Notes: generated by a model not told the origin, from the sequence alone. 57,384 bases of DNA from Actinoplanes sandaracinus (GCF_030009775.1 NZ_JASCTH010000046.1:1-57384); one strand, 5' to 3'; positions 24,816-34,729 are shown, counted from the first letter of the stretch. Numbers and translations: made by a program.

Positions 24816-27455
24816 TCAGGACTTCCAGAATGGGCGCTTCTTCTGCGCCTTTCCGGCGGCGAAGTCTTCCAGCACCCGCAGCGCGGCCGCCCACCGCTCC
24901 TCAAGGGAGGCGTCGCCGCGAAGCAGGCCGACCAGCTCGCGCACCGGGTCGACCGCGGGGTCGGTGACCGGTTCGAGGAGGACGGCGAGGCGGCTGACCA
25001 GATCGTCGAGCAGGTCCCGGCGGTCGAGCGCCGGCTGGCTCGCGGCCTCGCGCAGCCGGGCCACCTCGACCGCGGCCAACTCCCGCAACTCGTCGACGGC
25101 CAGGCCGTCGGCCCGGGCCGGACCGTGCGACCCCCGCCGGCCGGGAGCGCCTGCCGGGCGGGAACGGCGCGCCGGGCCGGAGAACCCGTGCGTCACCGCG
25201 CTGGCCGGGGCCACGCCCTCGGGCGCCCCACCCCGGTCGGCGGGCGTGCCGGGCGCGCCGCCGTGGCTCGCCGAAGGGGGCGCGCCGTCGGCGGCCACCT
25301 GATCGAAAGAAGCGTCATCGAGAGCGGCTGCGGGGCTCACGCCGGCCCAGGTGAACGGGTCGGCGTCCGGTGTCACGCCTGCCGGCCCGCCGGTGGGCGC
25401 CCCGGTCGCGACCTCCTCGGCGGACGAGGCCCTCTTGGCGCGCGGCGGTGTGAACCCGGGCCGGCCGGGAGGCGGTGAGCCCGGTGCCGGAGCACCCGGA
25501 GGTGGCATGGCGCCGGTGGTCATCGGCGCCACCCCGGCCGCGCCGGGGAACGGGGACGAGGCGGCCATGAAGTAGGACGGCGGGGTTGGTGCGACGGGCG
25601 TCTCCCAGCCGGAAGGCAGCTCGACCGGCTGCGTGACGCGGCGGGTGTGGCCGCCCTCGTTGACGACCCGCTCGTCGACGGCCACGAAAGCGGTGAACCG
25701 GCAGAGCACACCGAACCGCAGCGACGTGCCGACGATCTCCGTCTCCAGGGAGTGGTCGCCGGACGCATACGCGTCTTCAAGGTCGCGCAGCCGGGCACGC
25801 GCCCACAGAGAGGTGACCGCCGGCTCGGAGCGCTGATGGACCGCGACGACGGTCCGGAATTCCTGATCGTCGCGGGTGCGCCCGGTCACCGTGAGGGCGC
25901 CGCCGGGCACACCGGTGTAGCGGCCGGTGACCACGAGTGGCACCCCGGGGTAGAGGCCGGGCAGGCGTGCCGGTGTGCGAGTGCCGTCGATCGGCGTGAA
26001 CCCGTCGCCGGTCACAGAGAGGCCGGTGACGACCGGTGCCCCGATCCGCCGGTGGATCTGCTCCATCGCCTCATCGAGACGGTCTTCGCTCTCGACCAGT
26101 TCGGCGCGGCCCGCGCCGAGGGCGGCGAGACGGCCGAGGAATCCGGCGTTGACGGCCCGGTCGATGCCGACGGTGTGCACCCGGATCGCGCCGATCAGCG
26201 GGGTCACCTGCTTGACGATCTGGTCCTCGTTGCCGACCTGGCCGTCGGTGACTAGCACCAGCACCCGGTCGCGGCCGGGGCTGTCGGCCAGCAGCGCCAG
26301 CGCTGCGGTGAGTGGGTTGAGCAACTCGGTGCCGCCGCGTGCGTCCGCGCGGGCCAGATGCTCGACGGCTCGGTAACGGTGCCGGTCGGTGGCCTCCGCG
26401 AGCCCGGAGCCGAGGCCTTCCGGCCGGTCGATCTCGTGGTCGAAGGTGAGCACGGCGAACCGGTCGGCGGCGGTCAGCGTGTCGATGACTCGAGCGGCGG
26501 CCCGGCGGGCGGCGACCATCTTCCAGCCGCCCATGCTCCCGGAACGGTCAAGCAGCAGCACCACGTCTTTTGGGCGTGGTGGCGCGGCGGCCTCCGGAGG
26601 CAGAACCACGAGCTGATAGGTGCCCTGCTCGCCGTCCTCGTCGGGAACGGCCACGGCGGACTCGGCGCCGGGTGAGTACGCCAGCCGGAGCACGAAGTCG
26701 CGGTCGGCCCGCTCGCCCGGCGCGATGCGCAGTGGCCCGCCCTGCTCGGTGATCGTGTGAAGGCTGGACCTGACCTCGCCGAGTTTCAGCCCGGCCGGAT
26801 CGATGTCCACACTGATGGACAGCCGCAGCGGGTTGGGGAAGCCGGGCAGCAGCACCGGCGGCGAGATGCGTGACGCGTCCGGCACGGCGTCGGTGTCGGG
26901 CTCCTGCCCGTCACCGGCCGACGGGCCGGGCAGCGGGATGCCGGGCATGTAGCGGGGCGCCACCACCAACGGGAACCGGAAGGTCGCGGCGCCGTCCTCA
27001 TAGGCCAGCGGGCCGACCAGTCGCAGCCGCACCACCACCCGCTCGCCGGGCAGGATGTTGCCGACCCGCATGGTGAAGACGTCGGGCCGCTCCTCCTCGG
27101 CGATGGAAGCCCGCTGGCCGGCGGCGATGGCCTGGTCGTACCGCTCGCGGGCGGCTCCGCGCTCGTGCAACTCGGCGGTGACGACGCGATCGTCGCAGGT
27201 CATTGTCATGCCGGTGACCGCGGCCCGGTCGGGCATCGGGAACACATAGGTCGCTTCCAGCGCGGTGTCGTGGGCGTTGACGAACTCGGTGGTGAGCTCG
27301 GTGCGCACGACCAGGCCGCTGATGGCGGCCCGCACGTCGAGCCGGTCCAGCGGCAGGTTGCCGCGTGCGGTGAGCAGTGTGCCGAGGCCTGCCCCGGGCA
27401 CCTGCCGGTGGCGCTCCAGCTCTGCCGATCCCATCGGGTTCACGGAAATCATCAT
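24816..27455 (-). CDS. VIT and von Willebrand factor A domain protein
   Basis: 879 residues from ATG 27455 with GGGAGA upstream. The N-terminal VIT domain (about residues 25-175) shows ATYVFPMPDRAAVTGM and the GNILPGERVVVRLRL strand. The VWA domain (from about residue 298) carries the metal-ion site DRSGS in VVLLLDRSGSMGG and the LVLVTDGQVGNED loop. A Pro/Ala/Gly-rich segment and a helical C-terminus ending PFWKS follow. There is no signal peptide or membrane helix, so it appears cytosolic, unlike eukaryotic ITI heavy chains. Its start overlaps the MerR gene by 4 bp. It is probably a protein-interaction or metal-dependent adhesion module under that regulator. Confidence 0.93.
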   Translation of the reverse strand: MMISVNPMGSAELERHRQVPGAGLGTLLTARGNLPLDRLDVRAAISGLVVRTELTTEFVNAHDTALEATYVFPMPDRAAVTGMTMTCDDRVVTAELHERGAARERYDQAIAAGQRASIAEEERPDVFTMRVGNILPGERVVVRLRLVGPLAYEDGAATFRFPLVVAPRYMPGIPLPGPSAGDGQEPDTDAVPDASRISPPVLLPGFPNPLRLSISVDIDPAGLKLGEVRSSLHTITEQGGPLRIAPGERADRDFVLRLAYSPGAESAVAVPDEDGEQGTYQLVVLPPEAAAPPRPKDVVLLLDRSGSMGGWKMVAARRAAARVIDTLTAADRFAVLTFDHEIDRPEGLGSGLAEATDRHRYRAVEHLARADARGGTELLNPLTAALALLADSPGRDRVLVLVTDGQVGNEDQIVKQVTPLIGAIRVHTVGIDRAVNAGFLGRLAALGAGRAELVESEDRLDEAMEQIHRRIGAPVVTGLSVTGDGFTPIDGTRTPARLPGLYPGVPLVVTGRYTGVPGGALTVTGRTRDDQEFRTVVAVHQRSEPAVTSLWARARLRDLEDAYASGDHSLETEIVGTSLRFGVLCRFTAFVAVDERVVNEGGHTRRVTQPVELPSGWETPVAPTPPSYFMAASSPFPGAAGVAPMTTGAMPPPGAPAPGSPPPGRPGFTPPRAKRASSAEEVATGAPTGGPAGVTPDADPFTWAGVSPAAALDDASFDQVAADGAPPSASHGGAPGTPADRGGAPEGVAPASAVTHGFSGPARRSRPAGAPGRRGSHGPARADGLAVDELRELAAVEVARLREAASQPALDRRDLLDDLVSRLAVLLEPVTDPAVDPVRELVGLLRGDASLEERWAAALRVLEDFAAGKAQKKRPFWKS

Positions 27456-28108
27456 GCGTTTCTCCCATCGGTGAGCCCGCGGGACGCGAGCAGGTCGAGC
27501 AGGGGCCGGGCGGCCGCGACGATCTCGTCGCGGTCGAGGTCGGTGCCGTGGTGGGGCAGCAGCAGGATCACGCCGCCGCCGAGGGGAACCCCGGTGATCA
27601 GCGCCTGTGGCGCCGGTGACGGCGGTGTGCCGAGCGTCTGCACCACGGCCGCCAGCGCCTGCCGGGTGGAGCCCTCTGCCGGCTCCACCGGCAGGCCGGG
27701 GTCGGGTGGGGGTGCGAACGCGGCGGGAGGCGTGGGTGCGGCCTTCCAGAAAGGGGACCGGGCCTGCCGGTCGGGCGGCGGCATCTCGGTGTGGAGGAAC
27801 CCGTCGGGCACCCGGGCGACCGCGGCGAGGGTGTCCTCGGAAGCGCCGGCCAGCTCAGCCTGGATCTCGGCCAGAGTGAGGCCGGCCGCCTGGCGTCGCT
27901 TGATCGCGACGAGCTGGAGGAGATGCCGGGGACCGTAGAGAACGGCGCGCCCGCGTGTGCCGAGCGGCCGGTCGACCAGGCCGATCGTCGTGTACCACCG
28001 GATCGACCTGCGGTCGGGAACTTCCCGGACACGGCCGTTGGGTGCGCCCGGGGACTCCGCGGCGAGCGCCGCGCTGACCCGCTCGACCAACTGCTCCATC
28101 GTCCACAT
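27452..28108 (-). CDS. MerR-family transcriptional regulator
   Basis: 218 residues. The winged helix (about residues 28-90) includes RSIRWYTTIGLVDRPLG, RAVLYGPRHLLQLVAIKRRQ and AAGLTLAEIQAELAG, typical of MerR proteins. The C-terminal half is Pro/Ala-rich with no cysteine metal site, so the effector is not a classical thiol-bound metal. It contains PFWK (residues 119-122), echoed at the C-terminus of the VIT/VWA partner encoded next. It likely controls itself, the VIT/VWA gene and perhaps the divergent cyclase gene through the twin palindromes at 28119-28143. Confidence 0.9.
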   Translation of the reverse strand: MWTMEQLVERVSAALAAESPGAPNGRVREVPDRRSIRWYTTIGLVDRPLGTRGRAVLYGPRHLLQLVAIKRRQAAGLTLAEIQAELAGASEDTLAAVARVPDGFLHTEMPPPDRQARSPFWKAAPTPPAAFAPPPDPGLPVEPAEGSTRQALAAVVQTLGTPPSPAPQALITGVPLGGGVILLLPHHGTDLDRDEIVAAARPLLDLLASRGLTDGRNA

Positions 28109-28118
28109 GCCCCGACAA

Positions 28119-28143
28119 TGACACTGTCATCGTGACACTGTCA
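28119..28143. promoter_or_regulatory. twin palindromic operators in the MerR/cyclase divergent promoter
   Basis: TGACACTGTCA occurs twice, at 28119-28129 and 28133-28143. Each copy is a perfect TGACA-C-TGTCA palindrome, and the two are offset by 14 bp. On the minus strand TTGACA (28143-28138) would make a good -35 for the MerR operon, which begins 10 bp away at 28108. The most likely binder is the MerR protein itself. Confidence 0.7.
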
Positions 28144-28198
28144 ATGGCAGAATGGCGGCAGACGGCCGGCGACGGCGACCGCGCCGGAGAGGGGCGAC

Positions 28199-28903
28199 AT
28201 GGGTGACGACGGAGTGCTCGGGCGATTGCGGCTGGTCAGCCTGTCGCACGTCAACGATCCGGGCCGGGTGAGCGTCTATCCGGGCGATCCGCCCCCGCGT
28301 CTGGAGACCGTCGCGACCCTGGAGCGCGACGGGTTCTACCTTCAGACGGTCTTCTCCGGCGAGCACACCGGCACGCACTGGGGCGCGCCCGGCCATTTCA
28401 CGCCGGGCGGGCTGCTGGCTGACGAGCTGACCCCGGAGGACTTGTTCCGGCCGGTGGTGAAGCTCGACGTGCGGGCGGCGTGCGCCGGCGATCCCGGCTA
28501 TGCGGTGGGGGTGGCCGACCTCCAGCGGTGGGAGCGGCGGCACGGCCGGATCCCCGACGAGTCGGTGGTGGTGTTGTGGACCGGCTGGGAGGAACGGTTC
28601 GGCACCGCCGGGTTCGTCCCGCATCCGGGGTTCGCGCCCGAGGCGGCGCGATGGCTGGTCGAGACCGGCCGGTTGGGGGAGCGGGGCGGCACCGGCACCG
28701 ACGCGTTCAGCCCGGACGTCAGCACCGACACCACGTTCACCGTGTCCCGGCTCGTCTACCGCCGCCGGCGGATCAGTCTCGAGGTGCTCGCCAATCTCGC
28801 CGGTCTGCCCGCCACCGGCGCCTGGGTGCTGTGCGGCGGGCAGATCAACAAGGCCGGATCAGGGTCGACCGCCCTGATCTATGCGGTGCTCCCACCGGGC
28901 TGA
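28199..28903 (+). CDS. cyclase-family (kynurenine formamidase-like) metal hydrolase
   Basis: 234 residues; a GGAGAGG-like site precedes ATG 28199. The family motif HxGTHxDxPxH is present as HTGTHWGAPGHF, but the Asp metal ligand is Gly here. The rest of the fold is recognisable: LVSLSHVNDPGRVSVYPGDPP near the start, VVVLWTGWEERFG and GTGTDAFSPDVS in the core, and a final GGQINKAGSGSTALIYAVLP. Family members hydrolyse N-formylkynurenine, cyclic amides or related substrates. The ligand change may alter the metal site. It is divergent from the MerR operon and shares its operator region. Confidence 0.88.
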   Translation: MGDDGVLGRLRLVSLSHVNDPGRVSVYPGDPPPRLETVATLERDGFYLQTVFSGEHTGTHWGAPGHFTPGGLLADELTPEDLFRPVVKLDVRAACAGDPGYAVGVADLQRWERRHGRIPDESVVVLWTGWEERFGTAGFVPHPGFAPEAARWLVETGRLGERGGTGTDAFSPDVSTDTTFTVSRLVYRRRRISLEVLANLAGLPATGAWVLCGGQINKAGSGSTALIYAVLPPG

Positions 28904-28935
28904 GGAGACGCCCGGCGGGAGCCCGTGCCCGTGAA

Positions 28936-31017
28936 TCACGGAGTCTGCGCGGCGGTGGGCTGGTAAGGCTTGCCGTCGACCGTCAAGGTGTAGGGGGCGT
29001 ATTGAGTCACCGTGCCCGTCGGATCGTCGAAGGCGACGATCGCGACGACTTTCGGATAGTGACGGAGCTTGGCGAAATCGGCCAGCTCCACCACCTTCGC
29101 CCGGTCCCGGGCCAGGCCGACCAGGGTCACGTGCCAGTTGTGCACGGGGGTCGGGCGGACCTCCGTGGGCGACTTCCAACCCTTCAGGACGGTCCCGTCG
29201 ATCTCGGTGGAGCCGACCTTGATGTTCGAGACGCGCCAGCCGCCGATGCTCACGGCGCTGTCGCTGACGTAGCGGAAACCAAGGAGCACCCGCTTCCCGG
29301 CGTACTCCTTGAGGTCGTAGGTCAGGGTGACGCCGGTGGCCTTGCCGGTGATCGCCTGGCCGAGCGGGCCTTCGATGGTGTTGTCGCCCTTGACCATGCG
29401 ATAGGTCTTGCCGCCGTCAGCCGACACGGTCACGTACCCGAAGTCGAACTTGTCCTCCAGACCGTAGGTCGTCTTGAAACGCAGGACCGGGCCGGTTTCC
29501 GGCACGTCGACCGGCCGCACCGCGGCCGTGTCGGTGCTCGGGGTGTTGCCGGAGAAGAGCGCTCCGGCGTCGATCGTCCACGCCAGCGGCGCCGACGGCA
29601 GGCTCGGCGCGCCCTCGAACCCGACCGTCCGCCAGTCGCGCGGCAGGCGGAGGAAATCGGCGCCGTTCGGCGGCGCGCCGGCGATGCCGTAAGCGGCCGC
29701 ACTGTCCAGGTTCACCGTGGAGCGCAGGCTCCGGGCGGTCACCCGGCCGCGCGGCACGCCGCTGACGACGCCGCCCCGCGCGCCGGCCACCTTGTCGACC
29801 AGGGTCATGATCTGGAAATCGTGCAGGACGTCGTGGAGCTTCATGTGTTTCGGCAGGGCGGCCGCGACCGCCGCGAGGCCGTGGTTCTCCTTGTCCTGGT
29901 GCAGGCCGGTGATGAGATCGGAGCCGAACCGGTCACGCAGGTAGAGCATCAACTGGTAACTGATGCCGTAATCGGCCAGGATCTGGTCCGGCGCGCCCTC
30001 GGACCAGAGGTTCGGCGAGTTGGCCGGGCCACCGCAGTCGCGCGGATTCGGGTTGTTCGTGGTCTTCACACTGCCGAAGCCCTGGTAACAGGCCAGATGG
30101 TTGTCGAATCCGCGGTGGCGCACGCCGATCGTCGAGTTCACATAGCCGGTGAGGCTCTGGGCGTAATCGGCCAGGCCCTCGCTGATCCACACCTCCTCGT
30201 CCGGGTCGGTGTAATACGCGAGCAGGTGCTGCCACTCGTGGGCGAAGGTCGCCTCGTACATGCGCGGCCGGGCCGGGCGGCTGACACACAGGTCGTCGGC
30301 GGGCTCGTGTTTGGGGTCGGCCCCGGTGCGATGCGCCCAGTCGAAGGCGTCGATCGTGATCACGTTGCGGTCGAACAGTTCGTTGAGCTGCTCGGAGAAG
30401 AAGCCGGAGATGTACGTCGGCCGCTTCGGGAAGTCGAAGAAGTTGTCGTCGCGGACATTGTCGACCAGCGTGACGGTCCGGTCGCCGGCGCCGGTGAAGT
30501 CGCCGGGGAGCCCGGGACTCGTGCCGCTGCGGTCCGGCGGAGTGCTGAAGGTCTTGGTCTCCCGCGGGTAGATCACCTCGTCGAACTCGCGTACCAGCGC
30601 GGTGACCTGGGCATCGGTGACCTCGGTGGAGTTCTTGCGACAGTCGCCCTCGGGAAATGCCAGGTCGTTGGCCACCCAGACCTCGATGTGCTTGCCGACA
30701 CCGCGCAGCGTGTAGTCCTTGCGGTACACGTCACCGTCGATCTCGTTGAGGCCGGCCCAGCTCCGGACGGTGCCGACGTCCGGAGTCCGCACCATGCTGC
30801 GCGCGCTGGGCCGGGGCTCATAACTGGCGACGGGGAGCGGCTCCCCGTTCAGGGTGAGCCGGTCCAGGTTCGGTTCGCGGGTCTCCGCCTCGAGCGGTTC
30901 AGCCGGGGCGCTGGGGACGGGGTGCGGAACGGTCGTAAACGCCGCCGGCGCCGGGCCAGCCAATAACGGGAGGGAAGCGGTGATTGCCGCGAAGCTGGCA
31001 AATAGGGTACGCGTCAC
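28936..31017 (-). CDS. secreted zinc metalloprotease (immune inhibitor A / M6-like)
   Basis: 693 residues. Signal peptide in the first ~26 residues (LFASFAAITASLPLLAGPAPA). The zinc site is H260-E261-W-Q-H264 with Glu280 in the following EVWISEGLADYAQ helix, a HExxH...E arrangement. The C-terminal third holds beta-sandwich segments (DFGYVTVSADGGKTYRMV and RVLLGFRYVSDSAVSIGGWRV) typical of the domain that follows M6 and related catalytic domains. It should be an extracellular protease acting in nutrition or against other cells. It is transcribed toward the cyclase gene. Confidence 0.88.
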   Translation of the reverse strand: MTRTLFASFAAITASLPLLAGPAPAAFTTVPHPVPSAPAEPLEAETREPNLDRLTLNGEPLPVASYEPRPSARSMVRTPDVGTVRSWAGLNEIDGDVYRKDYTLRGVGKHIEVWVANDLAFPEGDCRKNSTEVTDAQVTALVREFDEVIYPRETKTFSTPPDRSGTSPGLPGDFTGAGDRTVTLVDNVRDDNFFDFPKRPTYISGFFSEQLNELFDRNVITIDAFDWAHRTGADPKHEPADDLCVSRPARPRMYEATFAHEWQHLLAYYTDPDEEVWISEGLADYAQSLTGYVNSTIGVRHRGFDNHLACYQGFGSVKTTNNPNPRDCGGPANSPNLWSEGAPDQILADYGISYQLMLYLRDRFGSDLITGLHQDKENHGLAAVAAALPKHMKLHDVLHDFQIMTLVDKVAGARGGVVSGVPRGRVTARSLRSTVNLDSAAAYGIAGAPPNGADFLRLPRDWRTVGFEGAPSLPSAPLAWTIDAGALFSGNTPSTDTAAVRPVDVPETGPVLRFKTTYGLEDKFDFGYVTVSADGGKTYRMVKGDNTIEGPLGQAITGKATGVTLTYDLKEYAGKRVLLGFRYVSDSAVSIGGWRVSNIKVGSTEIDGTVLKGWKSPTEVRPTPVHNWHVTLVGLARDRAKVVELADFAKLRHYPKVVAIVAFDDPTGTVTQYAPYTLTVDGKPYQPTAAQTP

Positions 31018-31074
31018 GTCTCGGGACGCTACCTCCGATCGTCGGATCGTGACGCCAACACCGGCCGTTGTGGA

Positions 31075-31863
31075 TCAGGAAACCTCCCGCCGGAGCACAC
31101 GCGCGACCCCGATCAGCAGCAGAAGCACGACCCAGACCCCCGCGGAGGCCGCCAGCCTGGCCCACTCACCCGAGGTCATGTCCGCCTTCGACATCGCCTG
31201 CGAGGTGGCGCTGAGATCCAGCCACTGGGCGGCGTCCCGCAGAGCACGGATGGTCTCGCCCAGGATCGTCCCGACAGTCGGAAGGGCGAAGAAGACGACG
31301 ATCGCCAACGGGGTGTTCAGCAGCAGGGCGCCGAACGCGATACCCATCAGCACGAGCACGATCTGGAGCAGCAGGCTCTGCCAGATCAGCCACGAGTCCA
31401 GACTCCACGAACCGTCGCCGCCGCCCACCGGGGTCAGGGCGTTCGCGGCAGCGGCCAGGACCGCGGTGGCGGCTGTCGCGGCGATCGCGATCAGGATGCC
31501 CGCGGCGATCTTCGCCAGCAGGACCCGGCCACGGGCCGGCACCAGAGTGAAGGTCGCCAGCGCGGTGCGTTGTGACCATTCGCTGGTCACCGAGAAGATG
31601 CCGAGCACCGGCAGCAGCACCGCCGAGGGCAGCAACCCGAAGCTGTACAGGCCGCTGAAGGTGATCTCGTTGTCCGGCGCCCCGCCGAGCAGGATCGCCG
31701 ACGTCGCCACAGTGGCCAGCCCGATCACGATCAACAGCCACATCCCGGCCCGAGTGTCGGCCAGCTTGCGCAGCTCGACCATGGTCAGCCGGGTCAGCGG
31801 AACCGGGGCGGCGGCCGCGGGCGGAGCGGCCGCCACGGCGGAAACGGGCACGGTCGCGGTCAT
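31075..31863 (-). CDS. ABC-2 type transporter permease
   Basis: 262 residues with about six membrane spans (for example GMWLLIVIGLATVATSAIL, SAVLLPVLGIFSVTSE, IAAGILIAIAATAATAVLAA, LLQIVLVLMGIAFGALLL and WVVLLLLIGVARVL). The cytosolic LTMVELRKLADTRAG helix typical of ABC-2 permeases precedes the first span. It appears intact, but its own ATPase gene next door is broken, so it may be idle or use another ATPase. Confidence 0.88.
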   Translation of the reverse strand: MTATVPVSAVAAAPPAAAAPVPLTRLTMVELRKLADTRAGMWLLIVIGLATVATSAILLGGAPDNEITFSGLYSFGLLPSAVLLPVLGIFSVTSEWSQRTALATFTLVPARGRVLLAKIAAGILIAIAATAATAVLAAAANALTPVGGGDGSWSLDSWLIWQSLLLQIVLVLMGIAFGALLLNTPLAIVVFFALPTVGTILGETIRALRDAAQWLDLSATSQAMSKADMTSGEWARLAASAGVWVVLLLLIGVARVLRREVS

Positions 31864-31892
31864 GGACGAGCCTCCTCGAAGCAGTGGACGAT

Positions 31893-31964
31893 GCGAAAGC
31901 AGACCGCGATGCGGAAGCAGACCGCGATGCGGAAGCAGACCGCGACGCGGAAGCGAAGGGCGAT
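31893..31964. repeat. 18-bp tandem repeat between permease and ATPase remnant
   Basis: Units GCGAAAGCAGACCGCGAT (31893), GCGGAAGCAGACCGCGAT (31911) and GCGGAAGCAGACCGCGAC (31929), plus a diverged fourth copy (31947-31964). The array lies between the two ABC genes, 29 bp upstream of the permease start. Confidence 0.92.
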
Positions 31965-32022
31965 CCGGAACCGGTCAATGCGGAACCGGCCGACGCCGCG
32001 CCGGCCGACGCGGCGGTGGCGG

Positions 32023-32615
<593 letters not shown>

Positions 32616-32747
32616 GCGAACCAGCCTGCGGGCGCCGCGGTGGCCGCCGCTTCGGCCGAGAGCCGACGCTGGCAAGCCTTGGTCGGGGCCGGACCATCGA
32701 CTTTGGTCGGTATCGGCCGGTGGCGGCCCGCCCGTAGAGTCGGCCTC

Positions 32748-33989
32748 GTGGGGACGTCGTTGCCGGAGTACCGCCGCTTGTGGCCGTCGGCGCTGGCCGG
32801 GGACCCGGCAGGGCCGATGCCCGCGCGCCGGTCCACGCGTGACTGGGGCGTCGACACCCTCTGCTTCCTCCTGGGTCTCGGCCTGACCGTGTGGGTCACC
32901 CTGGACCTGCTCAACCCGGAGCCGACTCTGGTGAGGCCAGGGGCGACGCCGTACTGGCTGGTGCTGACCGACGGCGTGGCGAGTGTGATCGCCGCCGTGG
33001 GGCTCTGGTGGCGGCGCCGGTTCCTCGCCGGGCTGGCCGCCTACGTCCTTTTGCTGTCGTTCTTCTCGGTGGCCGCCGGGCTCACCCTGCTGATCGTCAT
33101 CTTCACCATCGGCGTGCACCGCAGGTTCGCGGTGCTGGCCGGCTATGTGGCGCTGGCCGTTCTCGCCAACGGCGTCTTCACGATGGTGCGGCCGGAAGCC
33201 GACCTCAGCGACGGGGAGACGTTCTGGTGGGGCAACGTGATGATGATGAGCGCGGCATCGTGGGGCATGCTGGTCCGCGCCCGCCGCCAGTTGATCGTGT
33301 CCTGGCGTGACCGCGCCGAGCGGGCCGAGTCCGAGCAGCGGCTGCGGATCGCCCAGGCCCGCGTCCTCGAACGCACCCGGATCGCCCGGGAGATGCACGA
33401 CGTCCTCGCTCACCGGATCTCCCTGCTCAGCCTGCACGCGGGCGCGCTGGAGTTCCGCCCGAGCGCGCCGCCCGAGGAGATCGCGGGCGCGGCCGCTGTG
33501 ATCCGGTCCAGTGCCCACCAGGCCCTCCAGGACCTGCGCGCGGTCATCGGTGTGCTGCGCACCGGGCAGCCGGAGGACGAGCAGACCCCGGAACGACCAC
33601 AACCCACGCTGAGCGCGCTGCCGATGCTCGCCGACGAGTCGCGGGCCGCGGGCGTCAATGTCCGGCTGGAGATCGGTCCCGCCCCCGACAACGTTCCGGC
33701 GGCGACCGGGCGCGCGGCGTACCGGATCATTCAGGAAGGGCTGACGAACGCCCGCAAGCACGCGCCCGGCACCGCCGTGCGTGTCGCCGTCGGCGGCGCG
33801 GCCGGCGACGGGCTGACCATCGAGATCCGCAACCCGATACCGGTCCTCGTTCCCGCCCCCGCCATTCCCGGCACCGGTGTGGGCCTGATCGGCCTCGCCG
33901 AGCGTGCCCTGCTCGCCGGCGGCTGGCTCAGCCACGGACGGATCGACGACGAGTTCGTGCTCACCGCGTGGCTGCCATGGCAGGCATGA
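32748..33989 (+). CDS. two-component sensor histidine kinase (HisKA_3, NarL/DesK class)
   Basis: 413 residues from GTG 32748. About five N-terminal membrane spans (CFLLGLGLTVWVTLDLL onward to about residue 170), a coiled coil (RAERAESEQRLRIAQARVLERT), the phosphoacceptor H-box REMHDVLAHRISLLSLH, and an HATPase domain with N-box (YRIIQEGLTNARKHA) and G-box (GTGVGLIGLAERALLAGG). Cognate regulator follows with a 4-bp overlap. Divergent from the ABC ATPase remnant, which suggests the pair once controlled that transporter. Confidence 0.93.
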   Translation: MGTSLPEYRRLWPSALAGDPAGPMPARRSTRDWGVDTLCFLLGLGLTVWVTLDLLNPEPTLVRPGATPYWLVLTDGVASVIAAVGLWWRRRFLAGLAAYVLLLSFFSVAAGLTLLIVIFTIGVHRRFAVLAGYVALAVLANGVFTMVRPEADLSDGETFWWGNVMMMSAASWGMLVRARRQLIVSWRDRAERAESEQRLRIAQARVLERTRIAREMHDVLAHRISLLSLHAGALEFRPSAPPEEIAGAAAVIRSSAHQALQDLRAVIGVLRTGQPEDEQTPERPQPTLSALPMLADESRAAGVNVRLEIGPAPDNVPAATGRAAYRIIQEGLTNARKHAPGTAVRVAVGGAAGDGLTIEIRNPIPVLVPAPAIPGTGVGLIGLAERALLAGGWLSHGRIDDEFVLTAWLPWQA

Positions 33990-34639
33990 GCACGGTCCGG
34001 GTCCTCATCGTTGACGACGACCCGCTGGTCCGGGCCGGCCTGTCGATGATCCTCTCGGGGGACGAGGAGGTGAGCGTCGTGGGGCAGGCCGGCGACGGGG
34101 CCGAGGTGCCCGCCGCGGTCGCCCGGTGCCGGCCCGATGTCGTGCTGATGGACATCCGCATGCCCGGCGTGGACGGGCTGGCCGCCACCGAGGCTCTGCG
34201 ACGACGGCCGGAAGCTCCCGAGGTCCTGGTGCTGACCACGTTCGACGCCGACGAGTTCGTGCTGCGCGCCTTGCGGGCCGGGGCCAGCGGCTTCCTGCTC
34301 AAGGACACGCCGCCGGCGCAGATCCGGGACGCGGTGCTGCGCGTGGCCCAGGGCGAGGCGACCCTGTCACCCAGCGTCACCCGCCAGTTGATCGCGCACG
34401 TCGCGGCCGGAACCCCACCTGAGCGGAACCGCGCCGGTGATCTGCTCGACAGGCTGAGCGCCCGGGAGCGGGACGTCGCCCTCGCCGTCGCGCAGGGACG
34501 CTCCAACGCGGAGATCGCCGGTCAGCTGCACATGTCGGTGGCGACGGTGAAGGCGCACGTCTCCCGGGCCCTCACCAAGCTCGACCTGAACAACCGGGTG
34601 CAGGTGGCACTTCTGGTGCACGACGCCGGCCTGGCTTGA
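33986..34639 (+). CDS. LuxR/NarL-family response regulator
   Basis: 217 residues from ATG 33986 overlapping the kinase stop; an in-frame ATG at 33968 is less likely. Receiver domain: acidic pair in VLIVDDDPLVR, phosphoacceptor Asp in DVVLMDIRMPGVDG, conserved Thr in VLTTFD and Lys in FLLKDTPP. C-terminal LuxR helix-turn-helix: LSARERDVALAVAQGRSNAE followed by VATVKAHVSRALTKL. Partner of the upstream kinase. Confidence 0.95.
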   Translation: MSTVRVLIVDDDPLVRAGLSMILSGDEEVSVVGQAGDGAEVPAAVARCRPDVVLMDIRMPGVDGLAATEALRRRPEAPEVLVLTTFDADEFVLRALRAGASGFLLKDTPPAQIRDAVLRVAQGEATLSPSVTRQLIAHVAAGTPPERNRAGDLLDRLSARERDVALAVAQGRSNAEIAGQLHMSVATVKAHVSRALTKLDLNNRVQVALLVHDAGLA

Positions 34640-34729
34640 CCCCGCACGCCGTGCTCGAAGCCCGGACATCGAGCTTGGAGCCCGGGCATCGGGCTTCAGC
34701 GGCCGGGCATCGGGACGGAGCGGGCCGGA

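Noticed and set aside
28480..30966. 828-codon plus-strand open frame opposite the metalloprotease gene
   Set aside because: Shadow of the GC-rich minus-strand gene; its translation has no family features, while the minus frame has a signal peptide and HEWQH site.
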